A stretch of DNA of 44,243 bases from an uncultured Muribaculaceae bacterium (GTDB taxonomy: Bacteria; Bacteroidota; Bacteroidia; Bacteroidales; Muribaculaceae). The translations under genes and the position numbers were made by a program. Positions 1-8,134 of the stretch are shown here, piece after piece; position 1 is the stretch's first letter; each line of letters opens with the position of its first letter. The notes beneath the pieces are model-generated. The model saw only the letters and a list, made by a program, of their open reading frames with translations. It was not told the origin of the DNA and ran no database searches. Where the stretch lies: the NCBI GenBank assembly GCA_934555895.1, contig CAKTFH010000019.1:1-44243 (forward strand), given 5' to 3'.

Positions 1-25
1 TTCCATTGCAGTTTGTTTATATCTG

Positions 26-33
26 CAAAGGTA
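26..33 (-). promoter_or_regulatory. Possible -7 promoter element for a gene off the left edge
   Basis: On the minus strand this reads TACCTTTG, which fits the Bacteroidota -7 consensus TAnnTTTG. I see no matching -33 TTTG at the expected 19-21 base spacing. Any gene it serves would start left of the window. Weak call from the motif alone. Confidence 0.3.
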
Positions 34-93
34 AGATTTTTATTCTGCTTACACAGGTTTATTACCATGCGCCCAAAGAATCCCTGTCTTTCC

Positions 94-128
94 GCAAAAA
101 AAAGCAGCCTTGAAGGCTGCTTTTTTGC
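94..128. terminator. Bidirectional intrinsic terminator
   Basis: A GC-rich stem (GCAGCCT/AGGCTGC) with a 3-base loop is extended by an A-run on one side and a T-run on the other, 13 pairs in all. It would therefore have a U-tract in both directions. It lies just ahead of the acyltransferase promoter and probably insulates that gene from whatever lies to the left. Confidence 0.75.
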
Positions 129-149
129 ATGATAAGGCACGATAAAATA

Positions 150-181
150 TTTGGGGACAAGCCGAAAAGTCACTATATTTG
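150..181 (+). promoter_or_regulatory. Bacteroidota-type promoter of the hexapeptide acyltransferase
   Basis: TTTG at 150-153 and TATATTTG at 174-181 are separated by exactly 20 bases, matching the known -33/-7 consensus TTTG-N19-21-TAnnTTTG. Transcription should start near 188. This rules out the upstream in-frame ATG at 129 and supports translation from 216. Confidence 0.75.
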
Positions 182-215
182 CATCTGTTCTCAGACAGAT
201 TTAGCATTTCAAAAG

Positions 216-764
216 ATGAAAGAGGTCTATAGGAAAATAAAATCAGATTATCACAGATACACCGGCAAAGGCAACAGTCCATTTTATAAAATCGTGCTAT
301 ATCTGATGTTCAAGGGCAACCACTGCTTTAATTACAGTTTCTGGCTTCGCCTTTCCCATGAAAAGAACTGGCTTTGGCCTCTTGCCATATTCATGCACAA
401 AAGACTTTCAGTGAAATACTGCATGCAGATACCCCGTCAATGCAGAATAGGTTACGGACTCTATATCGGTCACGGAATATGCATGGTAATCCATCCCAGA
501 ACAGTAATTGGCAACAATGTTAATTTAAGTCAGTTCCTTAATATAGGCTCCAATAACTCAACGCCTGCGGTGATAGGCGACAATGTGTGGATTGGCCCGA
601 AAGTGTGTCTTGTGGAGAATGTGCATATCGGCGATAATTCAACAATCGCAGCCGGAGCGGTAGTAGTTAAGGATGTGCCGGAGGGAACCACCGTCGCGGG
701 CGTGCCGGCAAAAGTGATTTCCAGCAAACCACAGGACTTTATTCTGAATAAATACAAAATCTGA
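216..764 (+). CDS. Serine acetyltransferase-like hexapeptide acyltransferase
   Basis: Left-handed parallel beta-helix acyltransferase of the serine O-acetyltransferase type found in capsule and exopolysaccharide loci. It should transfer an acetyl group from acetyl-CoA to a small hydroxyl or amino acceptor in the cytoplasm. The second half shows the isoleucine-rich hexapeptide pattern (IGDNVWIG, VHIGDNSTIAAGAVV) and the usual close AGVPAKVI. YIGHG carries the conserved active-site histidine. The N-terminal part (KSDYHRYTGKG, then a hydrophobic stretch) is typical of the polysaccharide-locus subgroup rather than true CysE. The in-frame ATG at 129 lies upstream of a strong promoter, so 216 is chosen, giving 182 residues. 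Hand-counted lines are roughly 37-47% GC, lower than neighbouring genes, which suggests acquisition. The acceptor is unknown. Confidence 0.85.
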   Translation: MKEVYRKIKSDYHRYTGKGNSPFYKIVLYLMFKGNHCFNYSFWLRLSHEKNWLWPLAIFMHKRLSVKYCMQIPRQCRIGYGLYIGHGICMVIHPRTVIGNNVNLSQFLNIGSNNSTPAVIGDNVWIGPKVCLVENVHIGDNSTIAAGAVVVKDVPEGTTVAGVPAKVISSKPQDFILNKYKI

Positions 765-824
765 TTTCTGCTGACAATCTTGCAACAATACGTTTAGAGT
801 GTCATCGAAAAATTTTGTTCCGGC

Positions 825-854
825 TTTGAGCTTTAGCGAAAATCGCTATCTTTG
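825..854 (+). promoter_or_regulatory. Probable promoter of the PAS-domain gene
   Basis: TATCTTTG at 847-854 fits the -7 element exactly. A TTTG at 825-828 lies 18 bases upstream, slightly shorter than the usual 19-21. The start of transcription would be near 861, which argues against the TTG at 852 as start codon. Confidence 0.6.
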
Positions 855-896
855 CACCATCAAATGCCCCTCCTCTCCCCTCACATCTATCGCGAT

Positions 897-1232
897 ATGG
901 AAAATATGCAATGGGCCGAAGCCCTCAACTGCGCCGTCACTGTATGCGATGCCAACGGCATCATACTCTATATGAACCGCAAATCACGTGACACATTCGC
1001 CTCCCACGGCAATCTCATCGGCAAAAACCTCTTCGAGTGCCATTCCGAAGCCTCGATAGCGAAAATCCGCCATATGCTTGCCACCGGCGAAAGCAATGCC
1101 TACACCATTGAGAAAAACGGCGTGCACAAGGTCATCTACCAGTCGCCCTGGCGCGACGCCGACGGCAACATCGCCGGAATGGTGGAAATCTCCATGGTCA
1201 CCCCCGCGGAGATGCCCCATTACATCCGTTAA
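897..1232 (+). CDS. Stand-alone PAS-domain protein
   Basis: Small cytoplasmic protein made almost entirely of one PAS fold: AEALNCAVTVCDANGIILYMN begins the domain core, followed by FASHGNLIGKNLFECH and ending after MVEISMVTP. No kinase, cyclase or DNA-binding region is attached, so it may sense a ligand or redox state and act through a partner. Short PAS proteins ending in a similar MPH-aromatic/aliphatic-R tail are, as I recall, common in Bacteroidales. In-frame starts are TTG 852, ATG 864, ATG 897 and ATG 906. The promoter at 847-854 makes the first impossible and the second nearly leaderless, so 897 (111 residues) is preferred. Its stop overlaps the stop of queG, which converges from the other strand. 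Function and ligand are unknown. Confidence 0.75.
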   Translation: MENMQWAEALNCAVTVCDANGIILYMNRKSRDTFASHGNLIGKNLFECHSEASIAKIRHMLATGESNAYTIEKNGVHKVIYQSPWRDADGNIAGMVEISMVTPAEMPHYIR

Positions 1233-2155
1233 TCCACCTCGCCCGCCCCATAGGCGGCATTGCGCTTCAGACCGTCGAGGCGCAGGCGCTTCACGGCCGA
1301 GCGGGCGAACAGCGCCGCGAACTCAGGCCGCGTGAGCGATGCTATCTGTGCCCGGGTCAGCGCCACAATTTCCTCATCCGGGTGAAATTCATCGATGGAT
1401 GTGGGCTTGGCATCGACATTGTGGGGGCAGCATAACTGGCAACTGTCGCAACCGTAGACCCTCTTACCCAACGGCAATCTGTCTGGCAGTTCTCCTCTAT
1501 ATTCTATCGTAAGATACGACAGGCACTTGCGTGCGTCAAAGCTTCCGTCGGCTCCTATCGCCCCTGTAGGGCACGCCTTCACACACCTTCCGCATCCGAT
1601 GCACCTTTCCGTGCAAGGCGCATCGGGTTCAAGCGGTGCCGAAGTCACAATGCTACCAAGAAACACATATGACCCCGCACCGTCAACTATCAGCTGGGAA
1701 TTCACACCCCTGAAACCCACACCGGCTTTCACAGCCCAGTAGCGCTCCATCAGCGGCGCTGAGTCAACACACACACGAGAAGCATAACCCGCGCTTTCAA
1801 GCAGCGCAGTCACCGCCGACAATCTGCTTTTCAAAACATGGTGATAATCCTTTCCTCTTGCGTAAAGAGCAAATCGGGCATCGGTCTCAGGCTCCTCACC
1901 GGCGGTAAAATACGGAAAAGCACATACCACGATAGCCTGCGCCTCGGCCCCTTCAAGCAGCAGTGCGGGGTCACGCCTGATTTCCATATGATTTGCCATG
2001 TATCCCATGGCACCGTGGCGCCCTTCGCCCACAAACCGCTCATATGCACTCCAGGCATCATCTTCCACCGGCTCGCAGCGGGCGAAACCCACCTTCACGG
2101 CGCCACACTCGAGCGCTGCACTCCTCACCGCCTCCCTCAGCTCTTCCGGGCTCAT
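1229..2155 (-). CDS. queG: Epoxyqueuosine reductase QueG
   Basis: Catalyses the last step of queuosine synthesis, reducing epoxyqueuosine in the tRNA anticodon loop to queuosine. It uses a cobalamin cofactor and two 4Fe-4S clusters. The ferredoxin-like pattern is clear: C181, C185, C188, C191 and C195 (CIGCGRCVKACP) plus C211, C236, C239, C242 and C243 (CDSCQLCCP). D131 in VDSAPLMER corresponds to the catalytic acid of the family. The protein ends shortly after the clusters, so it is a short form of 308 residues without the C-terminal HEAT-like repeats of some homologues. ATG 2155 is chosen over GTG 2161. It is the last gene of the operon with the deacetylase and DUF2723 genes; the deacetylase stop lies 2 bases upstream of this ATG. 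Confidence 0.93.
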   Translation of the reverse strand: MSPEELREAVRSAALECGAVKVGFARCEPVEDDAWSAYERFVGEGRHGAMGYMANHMEIRRDPALLLEGAEAQAIVVCAFPYFTAGEEPETDARFALYARGKDYHHVLKSRLSAVTALLESAGYASRVCVDSAPLMERYWAVKAGVGFRGVNSQLIVDGAGSYVFLGSIVTSAPLEPDAPCTERCIGCGRCVKACPTGAIGADGSFDARKCLSYLTIEYRGELPDRLPLGKRVYGCDSCQLCCPHNVDAKPTSIDEFHPDEEIVALTRAQIASLTRPEFAALFARSAVKRLRLDGLKRNAAYGAGEVD

Positions 2156-2157
2156 GG

Positions 2158-2775
2158 TCACATCGGAATCGGAGCGAAGCTGTAGCCACGCTCAAGCAGC
2201 CATTCTATGGCCTGCGGGAGCACAGCCTTCATGTTTTTTTCAGCCTTCAGCGAGTCGTGGAACACTATTATCGATCCATTCCGTGCATACCTCTTCACAT
2301 TGGCCATCACCTGCTCCGGGTTCAGCTTTTTGCTGTAATCACGCGTCACGAGGTCATACATCACTATATTGTAGCGGTCCTTTATGGCCCGCGCCTGACG
2401 CCACCGCAACAGCCCGTGGGGAGGCCTGAAAAGGCAGCTCCCTATCAGGTCGTTGGCTTCGGTGATGTCGTGCATATAGCGGTACGATGTCACCTTCATG
2501 CCCTGCAGATGGTGCATGGTGTGGTTACCATAGCTGTGGCCGCGGCGCTTCACCTCCTCATAGAGCTCGCGGTGGCGCGCCACATTATCACCCACCATGA
2601 AGAATGTCGCCTTTATGCCGTAGCGGTCGAGCGTGTCGAGTACCCACGGTGTCACCTCCGGCACAGGGCCGTCGTCGAAGGTGAGATACACCCGTTTCTC
2701 ACCGCTTTTCTTTATGCGCCATATAGCTTCGGGAAACAGTAGGCGGTAAAACAGAGGCGGCTGTTCGATGAGCAT
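2158..2775 (-). CDS. Polysaccharide deacetylase (NodB-homology, CE4)
   Basis: Metal-dependent carbohydrate esterase that removes N- or O-acetyl groups from glycans such as peptidoglycan or surface polysaccharide. All NodB motifs are visible: TFDDGP at 32-37 (catalytic and metal-binding Asp), HTMHH at 85-89 (metal histidines), RPPHG at 117-121, and FHDS at 172-175 with the late histidine. The protein is 205 residues, essentially the bare catalytic domain. There is no clear signal peptide, only a short aromatic N-terminus (LFYRLLFPEAIW) that could associate with the membrane. It lies 27 bases downstream of the DUF2723 gene and nearly abuts queG, so the three genes are probably co-transcribed. 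The substrate cannot be read from sequence. Confidence 0.9.
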   Translation of the reverse strand: MLIEQPPLFYRLLFPEAIWRIKKSGEKRVYLTFDDGPVPEVTPWVLDTLDRYGIKATFFMVGDNVARHRELYEEVKRRGHSYGNHTMHHLQGMKVTSYRYMHDITEANDLIGSCLFRPPHGLLRWRQARAIKDRYNIVMYDLVTRDYSKKLNPEQVMANVKRYARNGSIIVFHDSLKAEKNMKAVLPQAIEWLLERGYSFAPIPM

Positions 2776-2802
2776 AATTTTCAGAGCTTTTGATGACTGC
2801 GC

Positions 2803-5800
2803 TTACTGTTTGGCCTGCAGGAAGTTCTCGAGCAGATTCAAGTCGATGCCCTTTTCGGCCAGACGCCGGGCGAGCTCATTGGTGTCACCGCCGGCATCGG
2901 CAAAAGCCTGCAGAAGCACATAGATGTAGGTGGGAACGTAACGGTCCGAAGCCTGCAGCCCACTGAAACCGCTTCCGGGCAACGTGCGCCTCAGTTCCAT
3001 GAAGTAAGGCAGATACTTGCCGTAGCGCTCAATCTCATCGTTGAGAATGGCCAGACCCTTCTCTGTTAACTTCTTGTCGCCGGTCTCGTTTCCGAGGCGG
3101 ATGTAGTTGTCGGCAATCTGATAGCCAATCTGGATGCTGTAGGGCGACACACGTGTGGGCAGCTTCTCGCCGATGAGGTCGAGCACATGAGCGCTCTTGG
3201 CGTAGCGGTCGGCGGCATACACGAGGTCAGCCTCGGGAGTGATGTGCGATACCGAGTCGGTCAGCGGATGAGCCGCGTTATATCCCTCCACAAAGAGAGC
3301 ATAGGCAAGGTCGGCCATGGCACTGCGGTGGGTGGTCACCATGCGGCGCACGGTTTCGTCGAGATATACATCATCGTTCTCGCCGAGCTTGTCGAGACCG
3401 CCCCAGCGGAATTTCTCCGTCACGTTCTTGTACATCTTGTCGGTAGCGGTCCAAGTAGCACGCTCGCCGTCGGGGTTGTAGAGCGGCGACACCTGGTAAG
3501 CCAGACCGGTGTTGCGCATATAGGGCGAAAGCGACAGATAGTATTCGTCGGGGACCGTCATGGCGAAATATACCGGACGGTTCCAGCCGTTCTTGGCCGA
3601 GGTTGCAAGCATGTCGAGACTCAGGGCCTGGCTGAGGGTGGCGCCCGATGCCGGATTGGCCGGGTCTTTGGCGAGGTCAAGCTCCAGGGCGTCTTCGGCT
3701 GCGGCAGCCTCCTCTGCACTGATGACACCGCTCTTCACGGCGCCCTCCACGTTCGAGGGGATGAACATGGTCGGATAGCGCCATACCCTCGAATTCTTCC
3801 ATGAAGCCTGCGGATTATGGTACAGGTCGTCGAGAGCCGTGAACGCGTTCACACGCTCCTTTTTCATGTTGTCGGGGTCGAAGTAGTTATACTGCATGCG
3901 GTCGAACACATAGTCCTTCGGCTCGGCCATCATATCTATGGCCCTGGCGCCGTCGGTGGCCACACGCATCTGATTGGCATACCAGTCGGTGGTGAGATAC
4001 GAGAGGTTCACCACGCGCACATCGGTGCGGTAGCCCTCCACCTCCTGTGCATACCACAAGGGGAAGGTATCGTTGTCGCCGTTGGTGAATATTATGCCGT
4101 TCTCATCCACACTCGACAGATAGTTCATGCCGAAATCGCGGGTAGTATAACGGCCCGAGCGGTCGTGGTCGTCCCATGTCTGACTCACCACTTGGATGGG
4201 CACGAACAGTCCCACGGCCAGTGTGCAGCCGGCGGCGATGAGGCCCTTTTTCGGCTCCTTCTCTCCTTCCGGATTCTTCATGAGATGGTTGATGAGCGCC
4301 CACAGGGCCGCCACTCCCATGCCCACCCAGATGGCGAACGCATAGAACGAGCCTGCGAAAGCGTAATCCCTCTCTCGGGGCTGCAACGGCGGCTGGTTGA
4401 GGTAAAGCACAATGGCTATGCCTGTCATGAAGAAGAAGAAGAATATCACCCAGAACTGCTCTATGCCTCTCTTCGAGCAGAACGCTTGCCATGTGAGACC
4501 GATGATGCCCATCAGCAGAGGCAGCATGAAGAACACATTATGCCCCTTGTTGTTTTTGCCGATATCGTCAGGCAAAAGGCTCTGGTCGCCCAGGCGGGGA
4601 TTGTCAATGAAGGAAATGCCCGAAATCCAGTTGCCTCGGTTGGCCTCGCCATTGCCGGCAAGGTCGTTCTGGCGGCCTGCGAAATTCCACAGGAAATATC
4701 GCCAGTACATGTAGTTAAGCTGGTAGTTGAAGAAATATCTGAGGTTCTGCGCCTGCGACGGGCGTGGCAGATTAGCTTTCTGCAGCGTGTTGCCCTCTTG
4801 GTCCACAAGCACCGGGGCCTCCACGAGCGGAATATCGCTCTCGGCCATGTTGGTCCACTCCATATAGCCCTGCGGATGCTGTCCTGCCGAACTGTACATG
4901 CGAGGGAAAAGCATGTTGGGAGTCATCACATAGCGCACATCGTTCTCATACGACTCATAGCGGTCCTTGTCATCGGGTGAGCTCTTCACCGTCTTCTCAT
5001 AGACCGTGGTGGCCGGACGGCGCTTCACATTGTAGTTGCCGGCATTGTCAAGCTCATAGAGAGGGGCCGACTTGAACGACTGCCCGTAGAGCAGCGGAGT
5101 CTCGCCATACTGCTCGCGGCTCAGATAGGAACTGAGAGCGAACACATTGTCGGGAGCGTTCTGGTTCATCGGAGGATTGGCATGCGAACGTATCAGCAGC
5201 AGCGCATAGCTCGAGTAGCCTATGAATATCACAAGCACGCTCAGCGCGGCGATGGTGAGATAGCGCACGGGCACCTTCTTCGCCATGAACAGATAGCAAG
5301 ACAACGCCAGAGTAAGTATCACCGGAATCCACAGCGAGCTGCCTATGAAGGGGATGCCCGAGAGCACCACGGTGGCCAGGAACAGTAGTTTCACCTTCAG
5401 AGCGCTCTTCTGCTTATAGAGCGACACTATGCACCATATGGCCACGGCCACGAATATCAGGGCATATATCAGCACGCCGGTGTTGTAGCTCATGCCGAGG
5501 GTGTTCACGAAGAATAGCTCGAAATACTGGGCTACCTCAATGAAGCCCGGCACAAGGCCGTAAAGTATCAGCGCCACTATCGCTGCCGACACACACAGCG
5601 CTATCAGCGAACCCTTGGCCGTGGTGTTGGAGAACTTGCGGTAATATATCACCAGCACGATGGCCGGAATACAGAGCAGGTTGAGCAGGTGCACCGCTAT
5701 GCTCACACCTATCACATAGGCTATGAGCACCAGATAGCGGTCGGCATGAGGCTCGTCGGCGCGGTTTTCCCATTTGAGGATAAGCCAGAACACCAGAGCC

Positions 5801-6267
5801 GTGCAGAACGACGAGAAGGCATATACCTCACCCTCGACTGCCGAGAACCAGAATGTGTCGCTCCAGCAGTACATCAGCGCGCCGCACAGGCCGCTGCCGA
5901 ATATCACCAGCATCTGCATCAGGCTCACGCCGGTAGCGTCGTCCTTGACTATCAGACGCTTCACCAGATGGGTGATGGTCCAGAACAGCAGCAGTATCGT
6001 GCCGGCCGAAAGAAGCGCCGACATCGAGTTGACCATCAGGGCCGCACGGCTCATGTCGCCTCCGGCGAAATTCACGAAAAACCTCGCGGCGAGCATGAAG
6101 ATGGGGTTGCCCGGCGGGTGTCCCACCTCAAGTTTCACGCCCTGAGAGATAAACTCGGGGCAATCCCAGAAACTCGCTGTCGGCTCCACCGTCAGCAGAT
6201 AGGTAATCGCTGCGACAAGGAAGCACACCCAGCCCAGCACATCGTTTATCAGATTGTATTTTTTCAT
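2803..6267 (-). CDS. DUF2723 multi-spanning membrane protein, TMEM260-like
   Basis: Large (1154 residues) integral membrane protein. The N-terminal 60 residues carry the DUF2723 signature: a first membrane segment, then TVEPTASFWDCPEF with D36/E38 in the first outside loop, then GHPPGNP at 49-55. Many further hydrophobic helices follow to about residue 370 and again near 570-700. The C-terminal third is soluble, with helical repeat-like sequence. The family is related to human TMEM260, a protein O-mannosyltransferase, so a GT-C type glycosyltransferase acting on exported proteins with a lipid-linked sugar donor is plausible. That role is inferred and not shown here. It is the first gene of an operon with the deacetylase and queG, behind a consensus promoter. 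Confidence 0.88.
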   Translation of the reverse strand: MKKYNLINDVLGWVCFLVAAITYLLTVEPTASFWDCPEFISQGVKLEVGHPPGNPIFMLAARFFVNFAGGDMSRAALMVNSMSALLSAGTILLLFWTITHLVKRLIVKDDATGVSLMQMLVIFGSGLCGALMYCWSDTFWFSAVEGEVYAFSSFCTALVFWLILKWENRADEPHADRYLVLIAYVIGVSIAVHLLNLLCIPAIVLVIYYRKFSNTTAKGSLIALCVSAAIVALILYGLVPGFIEVAQYFELFFVNTLGMSYNTGVLIYALIFVAVAIWCIVSLYKQKSALKVKLLFLATVVLSGIPFIGSSLWIPVILTLALSCYLFMAKKVPVRYLTIAALSVLVIFIGYSSYALLLIRSHANPPMNQNAPDNVFALSSYLSREQYGETPLLYGQSFKSAPLYELDNAGNYNVKRRPATTVYEKTVKSSPDDKDRYESYENDVRYVMTPNMLFPRMYSSAGQHPQGYMEWTNMAESDIPLVEAPVLVDQEGNTLQKANLPRPSQAQNLRYFFNYQLNYMYWRYFLWNFAGRQNDLAGNGEANRGNWISGISFIDNPRLGDQSLLPDDIGKNNKGHNVFFMLPLLMGIIGLTWQAFCSKRGIEQFWVIFFFFFMTGIAIVLYLNQPPLQPRERDYAFAGSFYAFAIWVGMGVAALWALINHLMKNPEGEKEPKKGLIAAGCTLAVGLFVPIQVVSQTWDDHDRSGRYTTRDFGMNYLSSVDENGIIFTNGDNDTFPLWYAQEVEGYRTDVRVVNLSYLTTDWYANQMRVATDGARAIDMMAEPKDYVFDRMQYNYFDPDNMKKERVNAFTALDDLYHNPQASWKNSRVWRYPTMFIPSNVEGAVKSGVISAEEAAAAEDALELDLAKDPANPASGATLSQALSLDMLATSAKNGWNRPVYFAMTVPDEYYLSLSPYMRNTGLAYQVSPLYNPDGERATWTATDKMYKNVTEKFRWGGLDKLGENDDVYLDETVRRMVTTHRSAMADLAYALFVEGYNAAHPLTDSVSHITPEADLVYAADRYAKSAHVLDLIGEKLPTRVSPYSIQIGYQIADNYIRLGNETGDKKLTEKGLAILNDEIERYGKYLPYFMELRRTLPGSGFSGLQASDRYVPTYIYVLLQAFADAGGDTNELARRLAEKGIDLNLLENFLQAKQ

Positions 6268-6281
6268 TTCTTCGTTGAAAA

Positions 6282-6296
6282 GCCTCCTCCGGAGGC
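6282..6296 (-). repeat. Short hairpin in the DUF2723 leader
   Basis: GCCTCC and GGAGGC form a 6-pair stem with a 3-base loop, between the predicted transcription start (near 6307) and the ATG at 6267. On the mRNA strand the stem contains a purine-rich GGAGGAGG segment. It could influence translation or mRNA stability, but this is speculative. Confidence 0.4.
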
Positions 6297-6313
6297 CTCG
6301 GTTAAAGCAATTG

Positions 6314-6345
6314 CAAAATTACTCCATCCCGCTCGCCCCACCAAA
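6314..6345 (-). promoter_or_regulatory. Promoter of the DUF2723-deacetylase-queG operon
   Basis: Read on the minus strand, TTTG (6345-6342) is followed after exactly 20 bases by TAATTTTG (6321-6314), a full match to the Bacteroidota -33/-7 consensus. The predicted start of transcription is near 6307, giving a leader of about 40 bases. Confidence 0.75.
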
Positions 6346-6376
6346 TTTTCAGCCCCTTTTATCTTTTATTCAGGCT

Positions 6377-8029
6377 TTACCGGATATCTCCGGATGCTCT
6401 TGCTGGCAATGTGAACACCTCTTCCCACGATGCGATGCCTATCACGGGAAGATATTCCCGGAACACCATGTCTTCCTCCGGAGTGCCCGCGGCTTTCCAC
6501 ACTTCCCAGGCCGGTTTGGTGTCGAAATCGCCGAAATCACCGTCGGCGAACGAACGCAGGCCTATCCGCAGCCCGTACTCCTGGCGGTTGTCGGCCCAGG
6601 CGTGCCACTGCATGGCGTCCACGCCCTCGAGCCGCTGCAGCTTCTTCCATATCCATGCCGCTCCTGCTGCCTGCCGCCTCAGCGACTCCTCGCTGTAGTC
6701 GGGTGAATTTGTGCCCTGTTCGCTGAAGAAAAGCAGCCGCTTTGTGTAGCCGCAATAAAAATGGCTCCGGTCGAGCACCCAGCGGTCTATCACCTCGGGG
6801 TTCATGAAGGTCACATACATGGCGCTGTCGCTCAACGTAGCCTTGCCGAGGTCATCATCCCAGAACTGCGGTCTGCCTAAGTCAATCGGATAAGGATGAT
6901 AGGCCACTCCCCAGCGGAAATCGCCCTCTTTCGCCGAATAGAGCAGCTGGCGCTCGAGCATGCGCAGCGGCCTGTAGCCGTCGGCGCCACAGTTCCAGTT
7001 ATGGGTGTAGCTCGCGAGCACCCACGCCTCAGGGTCGTACTGGCGCACTATGTTGTAGCACATACGCATCGACTTCATATACCGGTCGAGGTAGCGCTCC
7101 ACAGGCTGCGGACCCATGTTGGTCCACTCCAGAGGCATGTCCACCTCGTTGTGCATTATCCAGTGGTGCACACGCCCGTGCACGCTGTCGGCGGTGCTGT
7201 AGCGGTCGGCCATGTAGTTGAGCGCAGCGGCATAGAGGGCCACTGCCTCGGGAGTGGTCATGTTGGGCATCGTATAGTTGCCTCCGGTGTTCTCCGGGTC
7301 ACGGAAAGCCGTGTTCGGCCTCGTCAGCAGTATGGCCGACACTACCACGCTGTCACGCTGCGCGGCAAGAGTCGTGGCATCGAGGGAGCCCCTCTCGCCG
7401 GGATTTATGCCGTAGCGCCTACCGAGATAAGTGTATTCCTCCCAACCCTCTGGAGCGTCCTTAGCGGGCATTATCAGAGCGTCGAGCACCGTGTTCATCG
7501 TGATGCTGTGCGCCCCGAGGGTCTTGAAATCGCCGTAATATGTGGGCCCGAAGCCGGCGGCTATTCCTTTCTTTGTCTTCGGATAGAGCGGAGCCGGATG
7601 CCGCAGGGCCGCTATGGTGTCGGCATAGCGCGCGTGCGACCGCAGCTCTGCCCTCCCCGCGTGGTCGAGCCCCGCCACGGCCCATCTCGAGAGCGCACGG
7701 TCATAGACTACTCCGTCGGTCACCGAATATCGCGGGAACGACATGCGGAAAGCGCCCCGCTCCCCTGTCGCACCGATGTCATAAAGGCGGCTGGCGTATA
7801 TCTCGTCGCAAGGCATCAGCTCTGCTATCATGACCTCCGATTCGGGAGCGAATCCGCTCACTGTCACACTATCGGCGTCGACCGTCACGCGCTCCACCTT
7901 CGATGTGTAATCGGCTGTCAGATACCTGTCTATTTTAGCGGCTATGGCGGCTTTCCTTTCCCACTCCTCTGCCGCAAGAGCTGTCACCGCCACAACGGCG
8001 GCAGCACAGAATGCAATTATCGGTTTCAT
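6377..8029 (-). CDS. Secreted DUF5722 glycoside hydrolase-like protein
   Basis: Exported protein of 550 residues with a type I signal peptide (hydrophobic AFCAAAVVAVTALAA). A short beta domain (about 40-125) precedes a TIM-barrel-like region that resembles DUF5722, a family linked to glycoside hydrolases. Candidate catalytic acids sit where retaining clan-A enzymes carry them: the glutamate of HNEVDMP (about residue 295) as acid/base and the glutamate of FFSEQGTNS (about 437) as nucleophile, with GVAYHPYP in between. The substrate is unknown. GTG at 8035 is also in frame, but ATG 8029 begins the signal peptide properly. It is divergent from the endonuclease gene. The separate promoter upstream of DUF2723 suggests it is not part of that operon. 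Confidence 0.8.
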   Translation of the reverse strand: MKPIIAFCAAAVVAVTALAAEEWERKAAIAAKIDRYLTADYTSKVERVTVDADSVTVSGFAPESEVMIAELMPCDEIYASRLYDIGATGERGAFRMSFPRYSVTDGVVYDRALSRWAVAGLDHAGRAELRSHARYADTIAALRHPAPLYPKTKKGIAAGFGPTYYGDFKTLGAHSITMNTVLDALIMPAKDAPEGWEEYTYLGRRYGINPGERGSLDATTLAAQRDSVVVSAILLTRPNTAFRDPENTGGNYTMPNMTTPEAVALYAAALNYMADRYSTADSVHGRVHHWIMHNEVDMPLEWTNMGPQPVERYLDRYMKSMRMCYNIVRQYDPEAWVLASYTHNWNCGADGYRPLRMLERQLLYSAKEGDFRWGVAYHPYPIDLGRPQFWDDDLGKATLSDSAMYVTFMNPEVIDRWVLDRSHFYCGYTKRLLFFSEQGTNSPDYSEESLRRQAAGAAWIWKKLQRLEGVDAMQWHAWADNRQEYGLRIGLRSFADGDFGDFDTKPAWEVWKAAGTPEEDMVFREYLPVIGIASWEEVFTLPARASGDIR

Positions 8030-8034
8030 GGACA

Positions 8035-8042
8035 CAAAAATA
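8035..8042 (-). promoter_or_regulatory. TAnnTTTG motif very close to the DUF5722 start
   Basis: On the minus strand this reads TATTTTTG, a formal -7 match. It lies only 5 bases from the ATG, so transcripts would be leaderless or start inside the gene. No -33 element is found at the right spacing. It may be chance in a T-rich stretch. Confidence 0.25.
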
Positions 8043-8063
8043 GCGAAAATCCCCGATTTGTCT

Positions 8064-8071
8064 TAACTTTG
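8064..8071 (+). promoter_or_regulatory. -7 promoter element of the endonuclease gene
   Basis: TAACTTTG matches the TAnnTTTG consensus and lies 63 bases before the ATG at 8135, giving a leader of about 57 bases. No clear TTTG is seen at the -33 position. Confidence 0.5.
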
Positions 8072-8134
8072 CATCAAATATCTGACCCATTGGGTCTCAC
8101 ACACATTTGAAACTGCAATCGAAACCGTACTGTC

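Noticed and set aside
129..215. N-terminal extension of the acyltransferase
   Set aside because: A consensus promoter (150-181) lies inside it, so this part is not transcribed in a translatable form.
49..282. 77-codon minus-strand frame across the terminator
   Set aside because: It would read through the strong hairpin and the promoter of the plus gene, and its translation is Cys/Phe-rich without family resemblance.
3817..4980. 387-codon open frame on the plus strand
   Set aside because: It lies wholly opposite the DUF2723 gene, has low-complexity His/Val/Arg-rich translation and no promoter. It is a shadow of a GC-rich coding strand.
6896..8110. 404-codon open frame on the plus strand
   Set aside because: Opposite the DUF5722 gene, with His/Arg/Val-rich shadow composition.
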